Assembly: GCA_023415035.1 (NCBI GenBank)
Contig: JAEZLX010000187.1
Span: 1 to 20,940 of the forward strand
Direction of reading: 5' to 3'
Origin: Pseudomonadota bacterium
GTDB lineage: Bacteria > Pseudomonadota > Gammaproteobacteria > Burkholderiales > Burkholderiaceae_C
Length of the DNA: 20,940 bases
A model generated the notes under the pieces. That model saw nothing but the letters and a program-made list of their open reading frames with translations, had not been told where the DNA came from and made no database searches. The position numbers and the translations under genes are program-made. How positions within the stretch are numbered: position 1 is the stretch's first letter; each line of letters opens with the position of its first letter. Positions 7,017-14,694 of the stretch are shown here, in pieces.

Positions 7017-8450
7017 ATGCCCCAGCGCGCCACTAAGATCGTCGCCACCCTCGGCCCCGCGTCCAGCGACCCCGCCCTTCTCGAAGCCATGATCCGCGCG
7101 GGCGTCAACGTCGTGCGCCTGAATTTCTCGCACGGCGTGGCGCAGGACCACATCGAGCGCGCGCGCCTGGTGCGCGAGGCCTCGCAGCGCGCCGGGCGCG
7201 AGGTTGCCATCATGGCCGACCTGCAGGGACCCAAGATCCGCGTCGGCAAGTTTGCCGAGGGCAAGGTGCTGCTGGAGCCCGGCCAGCCCTTCGTGCTCGA
7301 TGCCGCGCGCACCGAGCCGGGCGACGTCGGAGGCGTGGGACTCGACTACAAGGAGCTGCCGCGCGATGTGAAGCCCGGCGATACGCTGCTGCTCAACGAC
7401 GGGCTGATCGTGCTGGCCGTGGAGAAGGTGGCCGGGCCGGCGGTGCACACCACGGTCAGGATCGGTGGCGAACTGTCCAACAACAAGGGCATCAACAAGC
7501 AGGGTGGTGGCCTGACGGCGCCCGCGCTCACGGCCAAGGACATGGAGGACATCAAGACCGCCATGGACCTGCAGGCCGACTACGTGGCGGTGAGCTTCCC
7601 CAAAAACGCCACCGACATGGAGCTGGCGCGCCAGCTGTGCAACATGGCCGCGGCGGCGCACGGTCACAAGCCGGGGCTGATCGCCAAGATCGAGCGTGCC
7701 GAGGCCATCCCCGAGCTGGAGAACATCCTGCGCGTGTCCGACGGCATCATGGTCGCGCGCGGCGACCTGGCCGTGGAGGTCGGCAACGCGGCTGTGCCGG
7801 GCCTGCAAAAGCGCATGATCCGCATGGCGCGGCAGATGAACAAGGTGGTCATCACGGCCACGCAGATGATGGAGTCCATGATCGTCAACCCGGTGCCCAC
7901 GCGCGCCGAGGTGTCCGACGTGGCCAACGCCGTGCTCGACGGCACCGACGCGGTGATGCTCAGCGCCGAAACCGCCTCGGGCAAATACCCGCTGGAGACG
8001 GTGCAGCAGATGGCCGCCATCTGCGAGGAGGCCGAGACCACCGAATACGATCCGCTGGAGGACGACTTCATCGGCCAGACCTTCCAGCGCATCGACCAGG
8101 CCATCGCCATGGGGGCGCTGTTCGTCGCGCACCACCTCAAGGCCAAGGCCATCGTGGCGCTGACCGACTCGGGTTCCACGGCACTGTGGATGAGCCGGCA
8201 CAACGTGATGATGCCGATCTTCGCCGTTACCTCCAAGCTGGCGACGCAGCGCAGGATGACCCTGTTTCGCAACGTGCGTCCGCTGCTGGCCGACACCAGT
8301 GCCGACCGCGACACCGCGCTGGCCGAGGCCGAGGCCGATCTGAAAAGACGCGGCGTGATGCAAAGTGGCGACGTGTATGCCATCACCGTGGGCGAACCCA
8401 TGGGCACGCCGGGCGGCACCAACACGCTGAAGATCTGCCGGGCTGCCTGA
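7017..8450 (+). CDS. pyk: Pyruvate kinase
   Basis: Glycolytic enzyme converting phosphoenolpyruvate and ADP to pyruvate and ATP in the cytoplasm. It has 477 residues. Seen in order: TKIVATLGPAS (6-16), RLNFSHG (34-40), ADLQGPKIRVG (67-77), the active-site lysine region IAKIERAEA (222-230, Lys224), MVARGDLAVEVG (245-256) and TATQMMESMI with PTRAEVSDVANAVLDGTDA, then the C-terminal domain. All expected catalytic residues are present. I prefer ATG 7017, which has GGAG 9 bases upstream, over an in-frame TTG at 7002. Downstream is fba on the same strand after 94 bases that contain a T-less imperfect hairpin and a TAAAAT box, so fba may have its own promoter. Confidence 0.96.
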   Translation: MPQRATKIVATLGPASSDPALLEAMIRAGVNVVRLNFSHGVAQDHIERARLVREASQRAGREVAIMADLQGPKIRVGKFAEGKVLLEPGQPFVLDAARTEPGDVGGVGLDYKELPRDVKPGDTLLLNDGLIVLAVEKVAGPAVHTTVRIGGELSNNKGINKQGGGLTAPALTAKDMEDIKTAMDLQADYVAVSFPKNATDMELARQLCNMAAAAHGHKPGLIAKIERAEAIPELENILRVSDGIMVARGDLAVEVGNAAVPGLQKRMIRMARQMNKVVITATQMMESMIVNPVPTRAEVSDVANAVLDGTDAVMLSAETASGKYPLETVQQMAAICEEAETTEYDPLEDDFIGQTFQRIDQAIAMGALFVAHHLKAKAIVALTDSGSTALWMSRHNVMMPIFAVTSKLATQRRMTLFRNVRPLLADTSADRDTALAEAEADLKRRGVMQSGDVYAITVGEPMGTPGGTNTLKICRAA

Positions 8451-8544
8451 CCCGCCTGTCGGCTGCGCTTGTCTGCGCACAGGGCCGGGCGCCTTAAAAT
8501 CCCAGAGTTACGGACCGGTTACCAACTTTGACTAGAGGATTCTC

Positions 8545-9609
8545 ATGGCACTCGTTTCCATGCGCGAACTGCTCGACCACGCTGCGGCCAACGGCTACGG
8601 CATCCCGGCGTTCAACGTCAACAACCTGGAGCAGGTGCAGGCCGTGATGGCCGCGGCCGACGAGGTCGGCGCGCCCGTCATCCTGCAAGCATCGGCCGGT
8701 GCCCGCAAGTACGCCGGCGAGAGCTTCATCAAGCACCTGATCCAGGCCGCCACCGAGGCCTATCCGCACATTCCCCTGGTCATGCACCAGGACCACGGCA
8801 CCAGCCCCATGGTCTGCGCCGGCGCCATCGCGCTGGGCTTCGGCTCGGTGATGATGGACGGCTCGCTGATGGAAGACGGGAAGACGCCGTCGAGCTTCGA
8901 TTACAACGTGCGCGTCACCCGTGAGGTCGTCGAGATGGCGCACAAGGTCGGTGTGACGGTGGAAGGCGAGCTCGGCTGCCTGGGCAACCTGGAAACCGGT
9001 GATGCCGGCGAGGAAGACGGCATCGGCGCCGAAGGCAAGCTGGACCACAGCCAGATGCTGACCGACCCGGAAGAGGCTGCCCAGTTCGTCAAGGCCACCC
9101 AGCTCGACGCCCTGGCCATCGCCATCGGCACCAGCCACGGTGCCTACAAGTTCAGCCGTCCGCCCACCGGCGACATCCTGGCGATCAGCCGCGTCAAGGA
9201 AATCCACGCCCGCATCCCCAACACCCACCTGGTGATGCACGGTTCCTCGTCGGTGCCGCAGGAGCTGCGCGCCATCATCAACCAGTACGGCGGCGCCATG
9301 AAGGAAACCTACGGCGTGCCGGTGGCAGAGATCCAGGAAGCCATCAAGCACGGCGTGCGCAAGATCAACATCGACACCGACATCCGCATGGCGATGACCG
9401 GCGCGGTGCGCAAGTTCATGGCCGAGAACCCGGAAAAGTTCGACATGCGCGAATGGATGAAGCCGGCCCGCGAAGCCGCCAAGGCGGTGTGCAAGCAGCG
9501 TTACCTGGAATTCGGCTGCGAAGGCCAGGGCGCCAAGATCAAGGGCGAAACCCTGAGCGTGATGGCCGCCAAGTACGCCAGTGGCGAGCTGGCACAGAAG
9601 GTGAACTGA
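8545..9609 (+). CDS. fba: Class II fructose-1,6-bisphosphate aldolase, Calvin-cycle subtype
   Basis: Zinc-dependent aldolase that interconverts fructose 1,6-bisphosphate with glyceraldehyde 3-phosphate and dihydroxyacetone phosphate. It has 354 residues. The motif VMHQDHGTSP holds His81, the catalytic Asp83 and the zinc ligand His84. EGELGCLGNLETG, AIAIGTSHGAYKF and VMHGSSSVP supply the remaining metal and phosphate contacts, and INIDTDIRMAMTGAVRKF is the C-terminal signature. This long form is the one called the Calvin-cycle subtype (CbbA-like), but it serves gluconeogenesis and glycolysis in many betaproteobacteria, and no other Calvin gene is in view. AGAGGA precedes the ATG, and a TAAAAT box at 8495-8500 is a possible -10 element. 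The gene ends before an intrinsic terminator. Confidence 0.96.
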   Translation: MALVSMRELLDHAAANGYGIPAFNVNNLEQVQAVMAAADEVGAPVILQASAGARKYAGESFIKHLIQAATEAYPHIPLVMHQDHGTSPMVCAGAIALGFGSVMMDGSLMEDGKTPSSFDYNVRVTREVVEMAHKVGVTVEGELGCLGNLETGDAGEEDGIGAEGKLDHSQMLTDPEEAAQFVKATQLDALAIAIGTSHGAYKFSRPPTGDILAISRVKEIHARIPNTHLVMHGSSSVPQELRAIINQYGGAMKETYGVPVAEIQEAIKHGVRKINIDTDIRMAMTGAVRKFMAENPEKFDMREWMKPAREAAKAVCKQRYLEFGCEGQGAKIKGETLSVMAAKYASGELAQKVN

Positions 9610-9653
9610 TCCCACGCCGGACCGACCTGCGATAATTCGACTGAATGGTTCGG

Positions 9654-9690
9654 AGCCCGCTGACGGTTCGGTTGGCGGGCTTTTCCTTTT
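9654..9690 (+). terminator. Rho-independent terminator after fba
   Basis: AGCCCGC (9654-9660) pairs with GCGGGCT (9675-9681) across a 14-base loop and is followed by TTTCCTTTT on the plus strand. It separates fba from purC. Confidence 0.75.
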
Positions 9691-9723
9691 ACGATGCGCT
9701 CCGCCACTGGCGGCCGACCGAAA

Positions 9724-10632
9724 ATGACCGACGTCCTCCATACCTCCGATCTCAAGTCCCTGCCGCTGCTGGCGCGCGGCAAGGTGCGCGACAACTACGC
9801 CGTGGGCGACGACCGCATCCTGATGGTGGCGTCCGACCGCATCAGCGCCTTCGATGTCATCATGGGCGAGCCGATCCCCGGCAAGGGGCGTCTGCTCACC
9901 ACGCTGTCGCTGTGGTGGTTTGATCGCCTGGGCCCCAACGGCCTGAACATCTGCCCGATCCACCTGACCGGCGAGGCGCCCGAAAGCGTCGTCGCGCCCG
10001 ACGAGGTGGAGCAGGTGCGCGGGCGCTCGATGCTGGTCAAGCGCCTCAAGCCCATCCCGGTCGAGGCCGTGGTGCGTGGCTACCTGGCCGGCAGCGGCTG
10101 GAAGGAGTACCAGGAAAGCCGCTCGGTCTGCGGCGTGCCGCTGCCCGAGGGCCTGCGCAATGTCAGCAAGCTGCCCGAGCCCATCTACACCCCCGCGGCC
10201 AAGGCGGCGGTGGGCGAGCACGACGAGAACATCACCTACGAGCGCACGGTCGAGATGGTGGGTCCCGTGATCGCTGCCCAGATCCGCGACAAGGCCATCG
10301 CCCTGTACCGTGCGGCGGCCGAGATCGCGCTGGCCAAGGGCATCATCATCGCCGACACCAAGTTCGAGTTCGGCCTGGACGACAACGGCACCGTGGTGCT
10401 GATGGACGAGGTGCTCACGCCCGATTCGTCGCGCTACTGGCCTGCCGAGCAGTACGCCGAGGGCAGCAACCCGCCGAGCTTTGACAAGCAGTTCCTGCGC
10501 GACTGGCTGGAGATTGCCAAGGTCAATGGCCAGCCCTGGGACAAGACGCCGCCCGCGCCGCGCCTGCCCAGGGACGTGATCGAGAAGACCGCGGCCAAGT
10601 ACCAGGAAGCGCTGCATCGCCTGACGGCCTGA
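9724..10632 (+). CDS. purC: Phosphoribosylaminoimidazole-succinocarboxamide synthase (SAICAR synthetase)
   Basis: Purine biosynthesis enzyme joining CAIR and aspartate with ATP to give SAICAR. It has 302 residues, matching the longer eukaryote-like PurC found in many betaproteobacteria. Signatures seen: LLARGKVRDNY near residue 20, VASDRISAFDVIMGEPIPGK, the first family pattern PVEAVVRGYLAGSGW and the second IIADTKFEFG, then DEVLTPDSSRYWP and PSFDKQFLRDWL. I start at ATG 9724 (MTDVLHTSDL), the usual opening. An in-frame ATG at 9694 would overlap the terminator region. No purE or purK follows, although these usually come next in related genomes as I recall. Instead a sulfur gene module begins after 181 bases. 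Confidence 0.95.
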   Translation: MTDVLHTSDLKSLPLLARGKVRDNYAVGDDRILMVASDRISAFDVIMGEPIPGKGRLLTTLSLWWFDRLGPNGLNICPIHLTGEAPESVVAPDEVEQVRGRSMLVKRLKPIPVEAVVRGYLAGSGWKEYQESRSVCGVPLPEGLRNVSKLPEPIYTPAAKAAVGEHDENITYERTVEMVGPVIAAQIRDKAIALYRAAAEIALAKGIIIADTKFEFGLDDNGTVVLMDEVLTPDSSRYWPAEQYAEGSNPPSFDKQFLRDWLEIAKVNGQPWDKTPPAPRLPRDVIEKTAAKYQEALHRLTA

Positions 10633-10813
10633 GCGGCCGCGTTATCCCTGAGCGTGGCCGGACGGCGCACCGGCGTAGAATGGCCCGCACAGACCCTTCA
10701 CTTGTGCCGCGTGCCGGCTGAGCAGGATCGCACTGCCCGTCAGGGCCGCGCCAGCGCCCAAGTCCAGTCTGCCTGAACCTGCTGGTGCCACGCGCCTGAT
10801 TCCGGGAGTCGCG

Positions 10814-11908
10814 ATGCCTTTCGAACCATCCACCACGACGTTGCTTTGGGCAGGTTTCCTGCTCGGCTGCGCCTTTGGCGCGGTGGCCCGCGTGGGGCGC
10901 TTCTGCCTGCAGCGTGGCCTGCGCGAGGCCTTCGCGGGCGGACCGGTGCCGGCACTGCGTGCCTTCGCGCTCGCGCTGGCCGTGGCGCTGCTGGCCTCGC
11001 AGGCGCTGTCGTGGTCGGGCCTGGTGGCGCTCGACAATGCCACGGTCGCGCGCAAGCATTTTTCCTGGATCGCCACCCTGACCGGTGGACTGCTGTTCGG
11101 TGCCGGCATGACACTGGCCCGCGCCTGCGGTGCCCGTTCGCTGGTGCTGCTGGCGGGCGGCAACCTGCGCCCGCTGGTGACGCTGCTGTGCCTGGGCATG
11201 GCAGCGCAGGCCTCGCTGACAGGCGTGCTGGGGCCGGTGCGCCAGTGGCTGGCGGGCTGGGGAACGGTCACGCTCGATCACGCCACGCTGCCCGCCATGC
11301 TGCGTGCCGGTGGCGTGTCTGACGTCGTCACGGTGCTCGGCAGTGTGGCCTTGCCGGCCATCGTGCTGCTGGTCTGGGCGCTCAGGCCGGCACGTGGAGG
11401 AGGACAGCCGCGAGAAAGCCAGGTGGTGCCACTGCTGTGTGCCGCTGTCATCGGCCTGCTGGTGGCGGCGGGCTGGCTCGTCACGGCGCACCTGGGTGAT
11501 CCGTTCGAGCCGGTGCCGCTGTCGTCGCTGAGCTTCGTCGGTCCGGTGGCCGAAGGCCTGCTCTACCTGCAGTTGGCCGTGGGGCGTGATGCCAGCCTCG
11601 GTCCGGCCATCGTGGCCGGCACGCTGGTCGGGGCCTGCGTGGTGGCGCTGCTGGGCCGCACCGCGCGCTGGGAGGGGTTCGAGCGTCCCGCGCAACTGGC
11701 CTCCTCCGCCATCGGCGGACTGCTCATGGGTTTTGGCGGCGTGCTGGCGGTGGGATGCACCATCGGCCAGGGGCTTTCGGGCCTTTCCACGCTGTCCCTG
11801 GCAAGCGTGCCCGCGTGTGTCGGCATCGTCGCCGGCGCGTGGGCCGTCGTGCGACTGCAGGAGCCACGGACCCTGCGCATTCATACCACCACAAGGAGCG
11901 CTTCATGA
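10814..11908 (+). CDS. YeeE/YedE (TsuA-type) sulfur-compound permease
   Basis: Inner-membrane protein of 364 residues, almost all hydrophobic helices, belonging to the YeeE/YedE sulfur transport family (DUF395), whose studied members move thiosulfate. Three family cysteines used to pass the ion through the pore are visible: Cys31 in GRFCLQRG, Cys105 in TLARACGARS and Cys315 in LAVGCTIGQGLSG. The two homologous halves with GGLLFGAGMTLARACG and GGLLMGFGGVLAVGCT are clear. Its stop overlaps the next start (ATGA), so it is coupled to the flavoprotein gene. The context says it brings a reduced sulfur compound across the membrane for or from the periplasmic SoxYZ carrier. The direction is not provable here. 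The 181-base upstream gap has a TAGAAT box at 10676-10681 but no convincing -35. Confidence 0.88.
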   Translation: MPFEPSTTTLLWAGFLLGCAFGAVARVGRFCLQRGLREAFAGGPVPALRAFALALAVALLASQALSWSGLVALDNATVARKHFSWIATLTGGLLFGAGMTLARACGARSLVLLAGGNLRPLVTLLCLGMAAQASLTGVLGPVRQWLAGWGTVTLDHATLPAMLRAGGVSDVVTVLGSVALPAIVLLVWALRPARGGGQPRESQVVPLLCAAVIGLLVAAGWLVTAHLGDPFEPVPLSSLSFVGPVAEGLLYLQLAVGRDASLGPAIVAGTLVGACVVALLGRTARWEGFERPAQLASSAIGGLLMGFGGVLAVGCTIGQGLSGLSTLSLASVPACVGIVAGAWAVVRLQEPRTLRIHTTTRSAS

Positions 11909-13236
11909 TGCAACGACGCCATTTTCTGATCACGCCTCCCGCCCTGGCACTGGGTGCCGCGGCTGCGCCGGTGCTGGCCGCGCCGGCGGTCATCAGCCCG
12001 CAGTCGGTCATCCTGCCGCGCAGCGGCAAGGGACCGCGCATCGTCATCTGCGGCGGTGGCTGGGGTGGTCTGACGGCGGCGCGCTACCTGCGCGAGCTGA
12101 TCCCCGATTCGGATGTTGTGGTGCTCGAGCGCAACCCGACCTTCTGGTCCGGCCCCATGAGCAACAAGTGGCTGATCGACATCGTGGGCACCGATTTCGT
12201 CCAGCACGACATGCTGCACCCGGCCAACAACTACGGCTACACCCTGCTGCAGACGCATGTGACCGGCTTCGAGCGCGACAAGCGCCGCGTGCGCACCACG
12301 CATGGCCTCGTGGAGTATGACTACCTCATCCTCTCGGGCGGCATCCGCGACGCGTGGGATGCCTGGTTCGGCGACGATCAGCGTGCCATCGACTACACGC
12401 GGCGCCACTTCTCCAGCGCCTACATTCCCAACCAGGAGATGTTCGCGCTCAAGCGCCGCGTGCACGCGTTCAAGGGCGGCACACTGGTGATGACGCTGCC
12501 GCCGCCGCCGCACCGCTGCCCGCCCTCGCCCTACGAGCGTGCCTGCCTGATCGCCTCGCACATCAAGAAGAACAAGATCCCCGGCAAGATCGTGATCCTC
12601 GATCCCAAGCCGAAGATCGCGCCCATCGGCGTGGGCTACAAGCAGGCGTTCGAGGAGCTGTACCCCGACATCATCACGCACGTGCCCAACGCGCGCGTGC
12701 AGGAGGTCGATCCCTTCAAACGGCACATCAGGACGGCCGCGGGCGACTTCAGGTTCGACGAGGCCATCCTGATGCCGCCGCACCAGGCCGCCGACATGGT
12801 CTGGCACGCCGGCCTGATCGGCAAGGACGCGGCCGGCAAGCCCACCGGCTGGGCCGACATCCACCCGCGCCTGTTCCATGCCAACACCGACGACCGCGTG
12901 TACTTCGTGGGCGACCTGATGGGCATGATCTCGGACCAGTTCGGCCACTACCCCAAGAGCGGCCACGTGGCCAATTACATCGGACGCATCGTGGCAAAGT
13001 ACATCGCGCAGCGTGTGGCGGGCCAGGAGGTGACGCCGTTGCTGCCCGACAACCTCTGCTACATGATGGTCAACACCGATCCGCAGGAGGAGATCTCCGT
13101 CAAGTTCACCTACGAGGTGGACGCCGGCGGCAGGGTCATCCAGACCCAGACCGACATGGACGTGCGCACGGCCGACCTCGTGCCCGAGGACTTCGCCTGG
13201 GCGCGCTCCAAATTCAGCGACTTTCTGGGAATCTGA
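11905..13236 (+). CDS. soxF: FAD-dependent sulfide dehydrogenase flavoprotein (FccB/SoxF type)
   Basis: Periplasmic flavoprotein subunit of flavocytochrome c sulfide dehydrogenase, 443 residues. A Tat signal MMQRRHFLI leads to a cut near VLAAPAVI. The FAD-binding motif IVICGGGWGGLTAARYL is at 46-62. Two redox cysteines expected in FccB are present: Cys205 in PPPHRCPPSPYERA and Cys385 in LPDNLCYMMVN. YFVGDLMG near 333 is the second flavin site and the C-terminal FCSD domain follows. AAGGAG lies 6 bases before the chosen ATG, which overlaps the permease stop. An ATG three bases later is also possible. In known systems the flavoprotein passes electrons to a cytochrome c subunit (FccA/SoxE), but none is encoded here. 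Confidence 0.92.
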   Translation: MMQRRHFLITPPALALGAAAAPVLAAPAVISPQSVILPRSGKGPRIVICGGGWGGLTAARYLRELIPDSDVVVLERNPTFWSGPMSNKWLIDIVGTDFVQHDMLHPANNYGYTLLQTHVTGFERDKRRVRTTHGLVEYDYLILSGGIRDAWDAWFGDDQRAIDYTRRHFSSAYIPNQEMFALKRRVHAFKGGTLVMTLPPPPHRCPPSPYERACLIASHIKKNKIPGKIVILDPKPKIAPIGVGYKQAFEELYPDIITHVPNARVQEVDPFKRHIRTAAGDFRFDEAILMPPHQAADMVWHAGLIGKDAAGKPTGWADIHPRLFHANTDDRVYFVGDLMGMISDQFGHYPKSGHVANYIGRIVAKYIAQRVAGQEVTPLLPDNLCYMMVNTDPQEEISVKFTYEVDAGGRVIQTQTDMDVRTADLVPEDFAWARSKFSDFLGI

Positions 13237-13239
13237 GTC

Positions 13240-13716
13240 ATGCAACGACGCACCCTCATCACCGCCGGTGGCGCCGCGCTGGCCTTGCCGGTGGCCGCAC
13301 TGGCGCAGACGCAGCAAAGCCGCGTGGCGCTGCCGCCCATCCTCACGCCCAACCCGGAGGAGTTCCGGCGCATCGTCGCCGAGTTCACCGGAGGCAGGAG
13401 GCCCGAGACCAAGGGGCTGGAACTGGACGTGCCCGTGCTGGCCGACAACCCCTCGGGCGTGCCCGTGAAGGTGATGGTGACCGAGCCCATGACCGAGCAA
13501 GACTGGTGCGAGCAGATCATCGTGCTGGCCGAGCTGAACCCGCTGCCGCTGGCCTGCACCATGCACTTCACGCCGGCAGCCGGTGTGGCCGAGGCCGCCG
13601 TGCGCGCGCGCCTGGCGCAGTCGCAGACGATCCACGCGCTGGCGCGCATGAAGAGCGGGCGCATCCTGGGCGCCAGCCAGGAAGTGACCGTGGCCGCCAG
13701 CGGCTGCGGCATGTGA
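13240..13716 (+). CDS. soxY: Sulfur carrier protein SoxY, with variant carrier terminus
   Basis: Periplasmic sulfur-carrying subunit of the SoxYZ complex, 158 residues. It has a twin-arginine signal (MQRRTLITAGGAALALPVAA), then the SoxY domain with NPEEFRRIVAEFTGG, LDVPVLADNPSGVPVKV and QIIVLAELNPLP. The sulfur substrate is carried on a cysteine in the flexible C-terminus, normally the ending GGCGG. Here the end is ASGCGM, with Cys156 followed by only Gly-Met. The cysteine is kept but the surrounding glycines are reduced. The gene starts 3 bases after the flavoprotein stop, implying coupled translation, and soxZ follows after 24 bases. Confidence 0.92.
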   Translation: MQRRTLITAGGAALALPVAALAQTQQSRVALPPILTPNPEEFRRIVAEFTGGRRPETKGLELDVPVLADNPSGVPVKVMVTEPMTEQDWCEQIIVLAELNPLPLACTMHFTPAAGVAEAAVRARLAQSQTIHALARMKSGRILGASQEVTVAASGCGM

Positions 13717-13740
13717 GCCACGGGGAGAAAGGAATCACCC

Positions 13741-14073
13741 ATGAACGCCAAGCCACCGCGCCTGTGGATCAGCAACGCCAAGCCCCGCAAGGGCGAGAAG
13801 CTGCGCGTGCGCGCGCAGATCGAACACATCATGGAAAGCGGCCTGCGCACCGATGCGCAGGGCGCCGTGCGTCCCCGCAACATCGTCTCGCGCTTCGAGG
13901 CGCGTATGAACCAGACGCTGCTCTTTGCCTGGGAGCCGGGCGTCTCCATCGCGCAGGACCCGTACATCGAGTTCGCCTTCCTGGCGCGTGAAAGCGGCGA
14001 GCTGCATCTGCGCTGGCAGGACGAAGCCGGCCAGAGCGCCAGCGTGAGCCGGGCCATCACCGTCACGGGTTGA
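13741..14073 (+). CDS. soxZ: SoxZ, partner of the SoxYZ sulfur carrier
   Basis: Protein of 110 residues, all immunoglobulin-like beta fold. Family features include PRLWISNAKPRKGEKLRVRA at the start, IEHIMESGLRTDAQG, NIVSRFEARMNQTLLFAWEP and YIEFAFLARESGELHLRWQD. It has no signal peptide, as is normal, since SoxZ is exported with SoxY through the Tat route. AAAGGA is 7 bases before ATG. It is the last gene of the sulfur module. SoxA, SoxX, SoxB and SoxCD, which load, release and oxidise the carried sulfur in the full pathway, are not in this window. Confidence 0.94.
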   Translation: MNAKPPRLWISNAKPRKGEKLRVRAQIEHIMESGLRTDAQGAVRPRNIVSRFEARMNQTLLFAWEPGVSIAQDPYIEFAFLARESGELHLRWQDEAGQSASVSRAITVTG

Positions 14074-14090
14074 ATCGCATCGGCGCTCAC

Positions 14091-14111
14091 CGGGCGGAGG
14101 ATAATCGCCCG
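14091..14111 (+). promoter_or_regulatory. Hairpin or GATAAT box just before the DUF2721 gene
   Basis: CGGGCG (14091-14096) and CGCCCG (14106-14111) are perfect 6-bp arms with a 9-base loop GAGGATAAT, ending two bases before ATG 14114. The loop holds a purine-rich stretch and GATAAT, which could be a -10 element of a nearly leaderless message. Sequence alone does not tell which role applies. Confidence 0.35.
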
Positions 14112-14113
14112 AC

Positions 14114-14608
14114 ATGAACCTGTTCGTCGATGCCTCCACCGCCACCCACAGCGTCCAGCTTGCGGTGGCTCCCGTGTTCCTGCTGACCGCCGTGGCGGGC
14201 ATGATCAGCGCGGTGGCCGGTCGCCTGGCCCGCATCATCGACCGCGCGCGGGTGCTGGAAGACCGGGTCCGCAACGCCACCGACCCCGACATCGTGCAAC
14301 GTCTGCTCATGGAGCTGGGCTATCTGCGCAAGCGCGGACGGATCTCCAACTTCTCCATCGGCGCGCTGACTTCCTGCGGCATGCTCATCGGCATGACCAT
14401 CGTCTCGCTCTTCCTCGGCCAGGCCTGGGGTGGCCAATGGCCCTTGGTTGCCGTGGGCTGCTTCCTGCTGGGCATCGTTTCTTTCCTCGTCGCCCTGAGT
14501 GGCTTCATGTGGGAAACCGTGCTGGCCACCGACCTGCTGAACTTCAAGGTGCTGGAGATGGGGCGCGAGTTCGACCCGCGGCAGGGGGATGGGCCGGGGC
14601 GGCGCTGA
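14114..14608 (+). CDS. DUF2721 family membrane protein
   Basis: Small inner-membrane protein of 164 residues of unknown function. It matches the DUF2721 pattern: an N-terminal membrane segment with QLAVAPVFLLTAVAGMISAV, then the charged conserved stretch GRLARIIDRARVLEDRVR (about 36-53), a short cytoplasmic part with LGYLRKRGRISNFSIGALTS, and two further hydrophobic segments (about 83-105 and 110-135). The C-terminus is polar. It lies 40 bases after soxZ and may share its transcript, but the family is widespread outside sulfur loci, so I do not assign a sulfur role. A GATAAT box just before the ATG could give it its own promoter. Confidence 0.85.
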   Translation: MNLFVDASTATHSVQLAVAPVFLLTAVAGMISAVAGRLARIIDRARVLEDRVRNATDPDIVQRLLMELGYLRKRGRISNFSIGALTSCGMLIGMTIVSLFLGQAWGGQWPLVAVGCFLLGIVSFLVALSGFMWETVLATDLLNFKVLEMGREFDPRQGDGPGRR

Positions 14609-14650
14609 ACGTCGCTGCCGTACCCGTCGCCGTTCTGCGGCGCGATGGTG

Positions 14651-14694
14651 GCATGGCGCAGCTGCCGCCATGCTCCGACGCACGGGCGTTTTTT
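14651..14694 (+). terminator. Tandem hairpins with T-tract after the DUF2721 gene
   Basis: A strong hairpin GCATGGCG (14651-14658) with CGCCATGC (14666-14673) is followed directly by a smaller stem GACGC (14677-14681) with GCGTT (14686-14690) running into a T6 tract (14689-14694). The second unit looks like a short intrinsic terminator and the first may strengthen it. Confidence 0.5.

Noticed and set aside
6246..8480. A very long minus-strand open frame opposite the MarR gene and pyk
   Set aside because: It is antisense to clear pyruvate kinase and MarR coding sequence, its translation is low-complexity His/Arg/Gly/Val-rich, and long antisense frames are expected in GC-rich genes with C/G at third positions.
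8461..8500. A full sigma-70 promoter upstream of fba
   Set aside because: TAAAAT at 8495-8500 is a fair -10 box, but the nearest TTG-type box (TTGTCT, 8469-8474) is 20 bases away, so I mention it only in the fba entry.
8494..10617. A 700-residue minus-strand open frame opposite fba and purC
   Set aside because: Antisense shadow of two conserved enzymes and crossing an intrinsic terminator; no family similarity in the translation.
11881..13635. A 584-residue minus-strand frame opposite the flavoprotein and soxY
   Set aside because: Antisense shadow; the plus-strand genes have Tat signals, cofactor motifs and ribosome sites, the minus frame has none.
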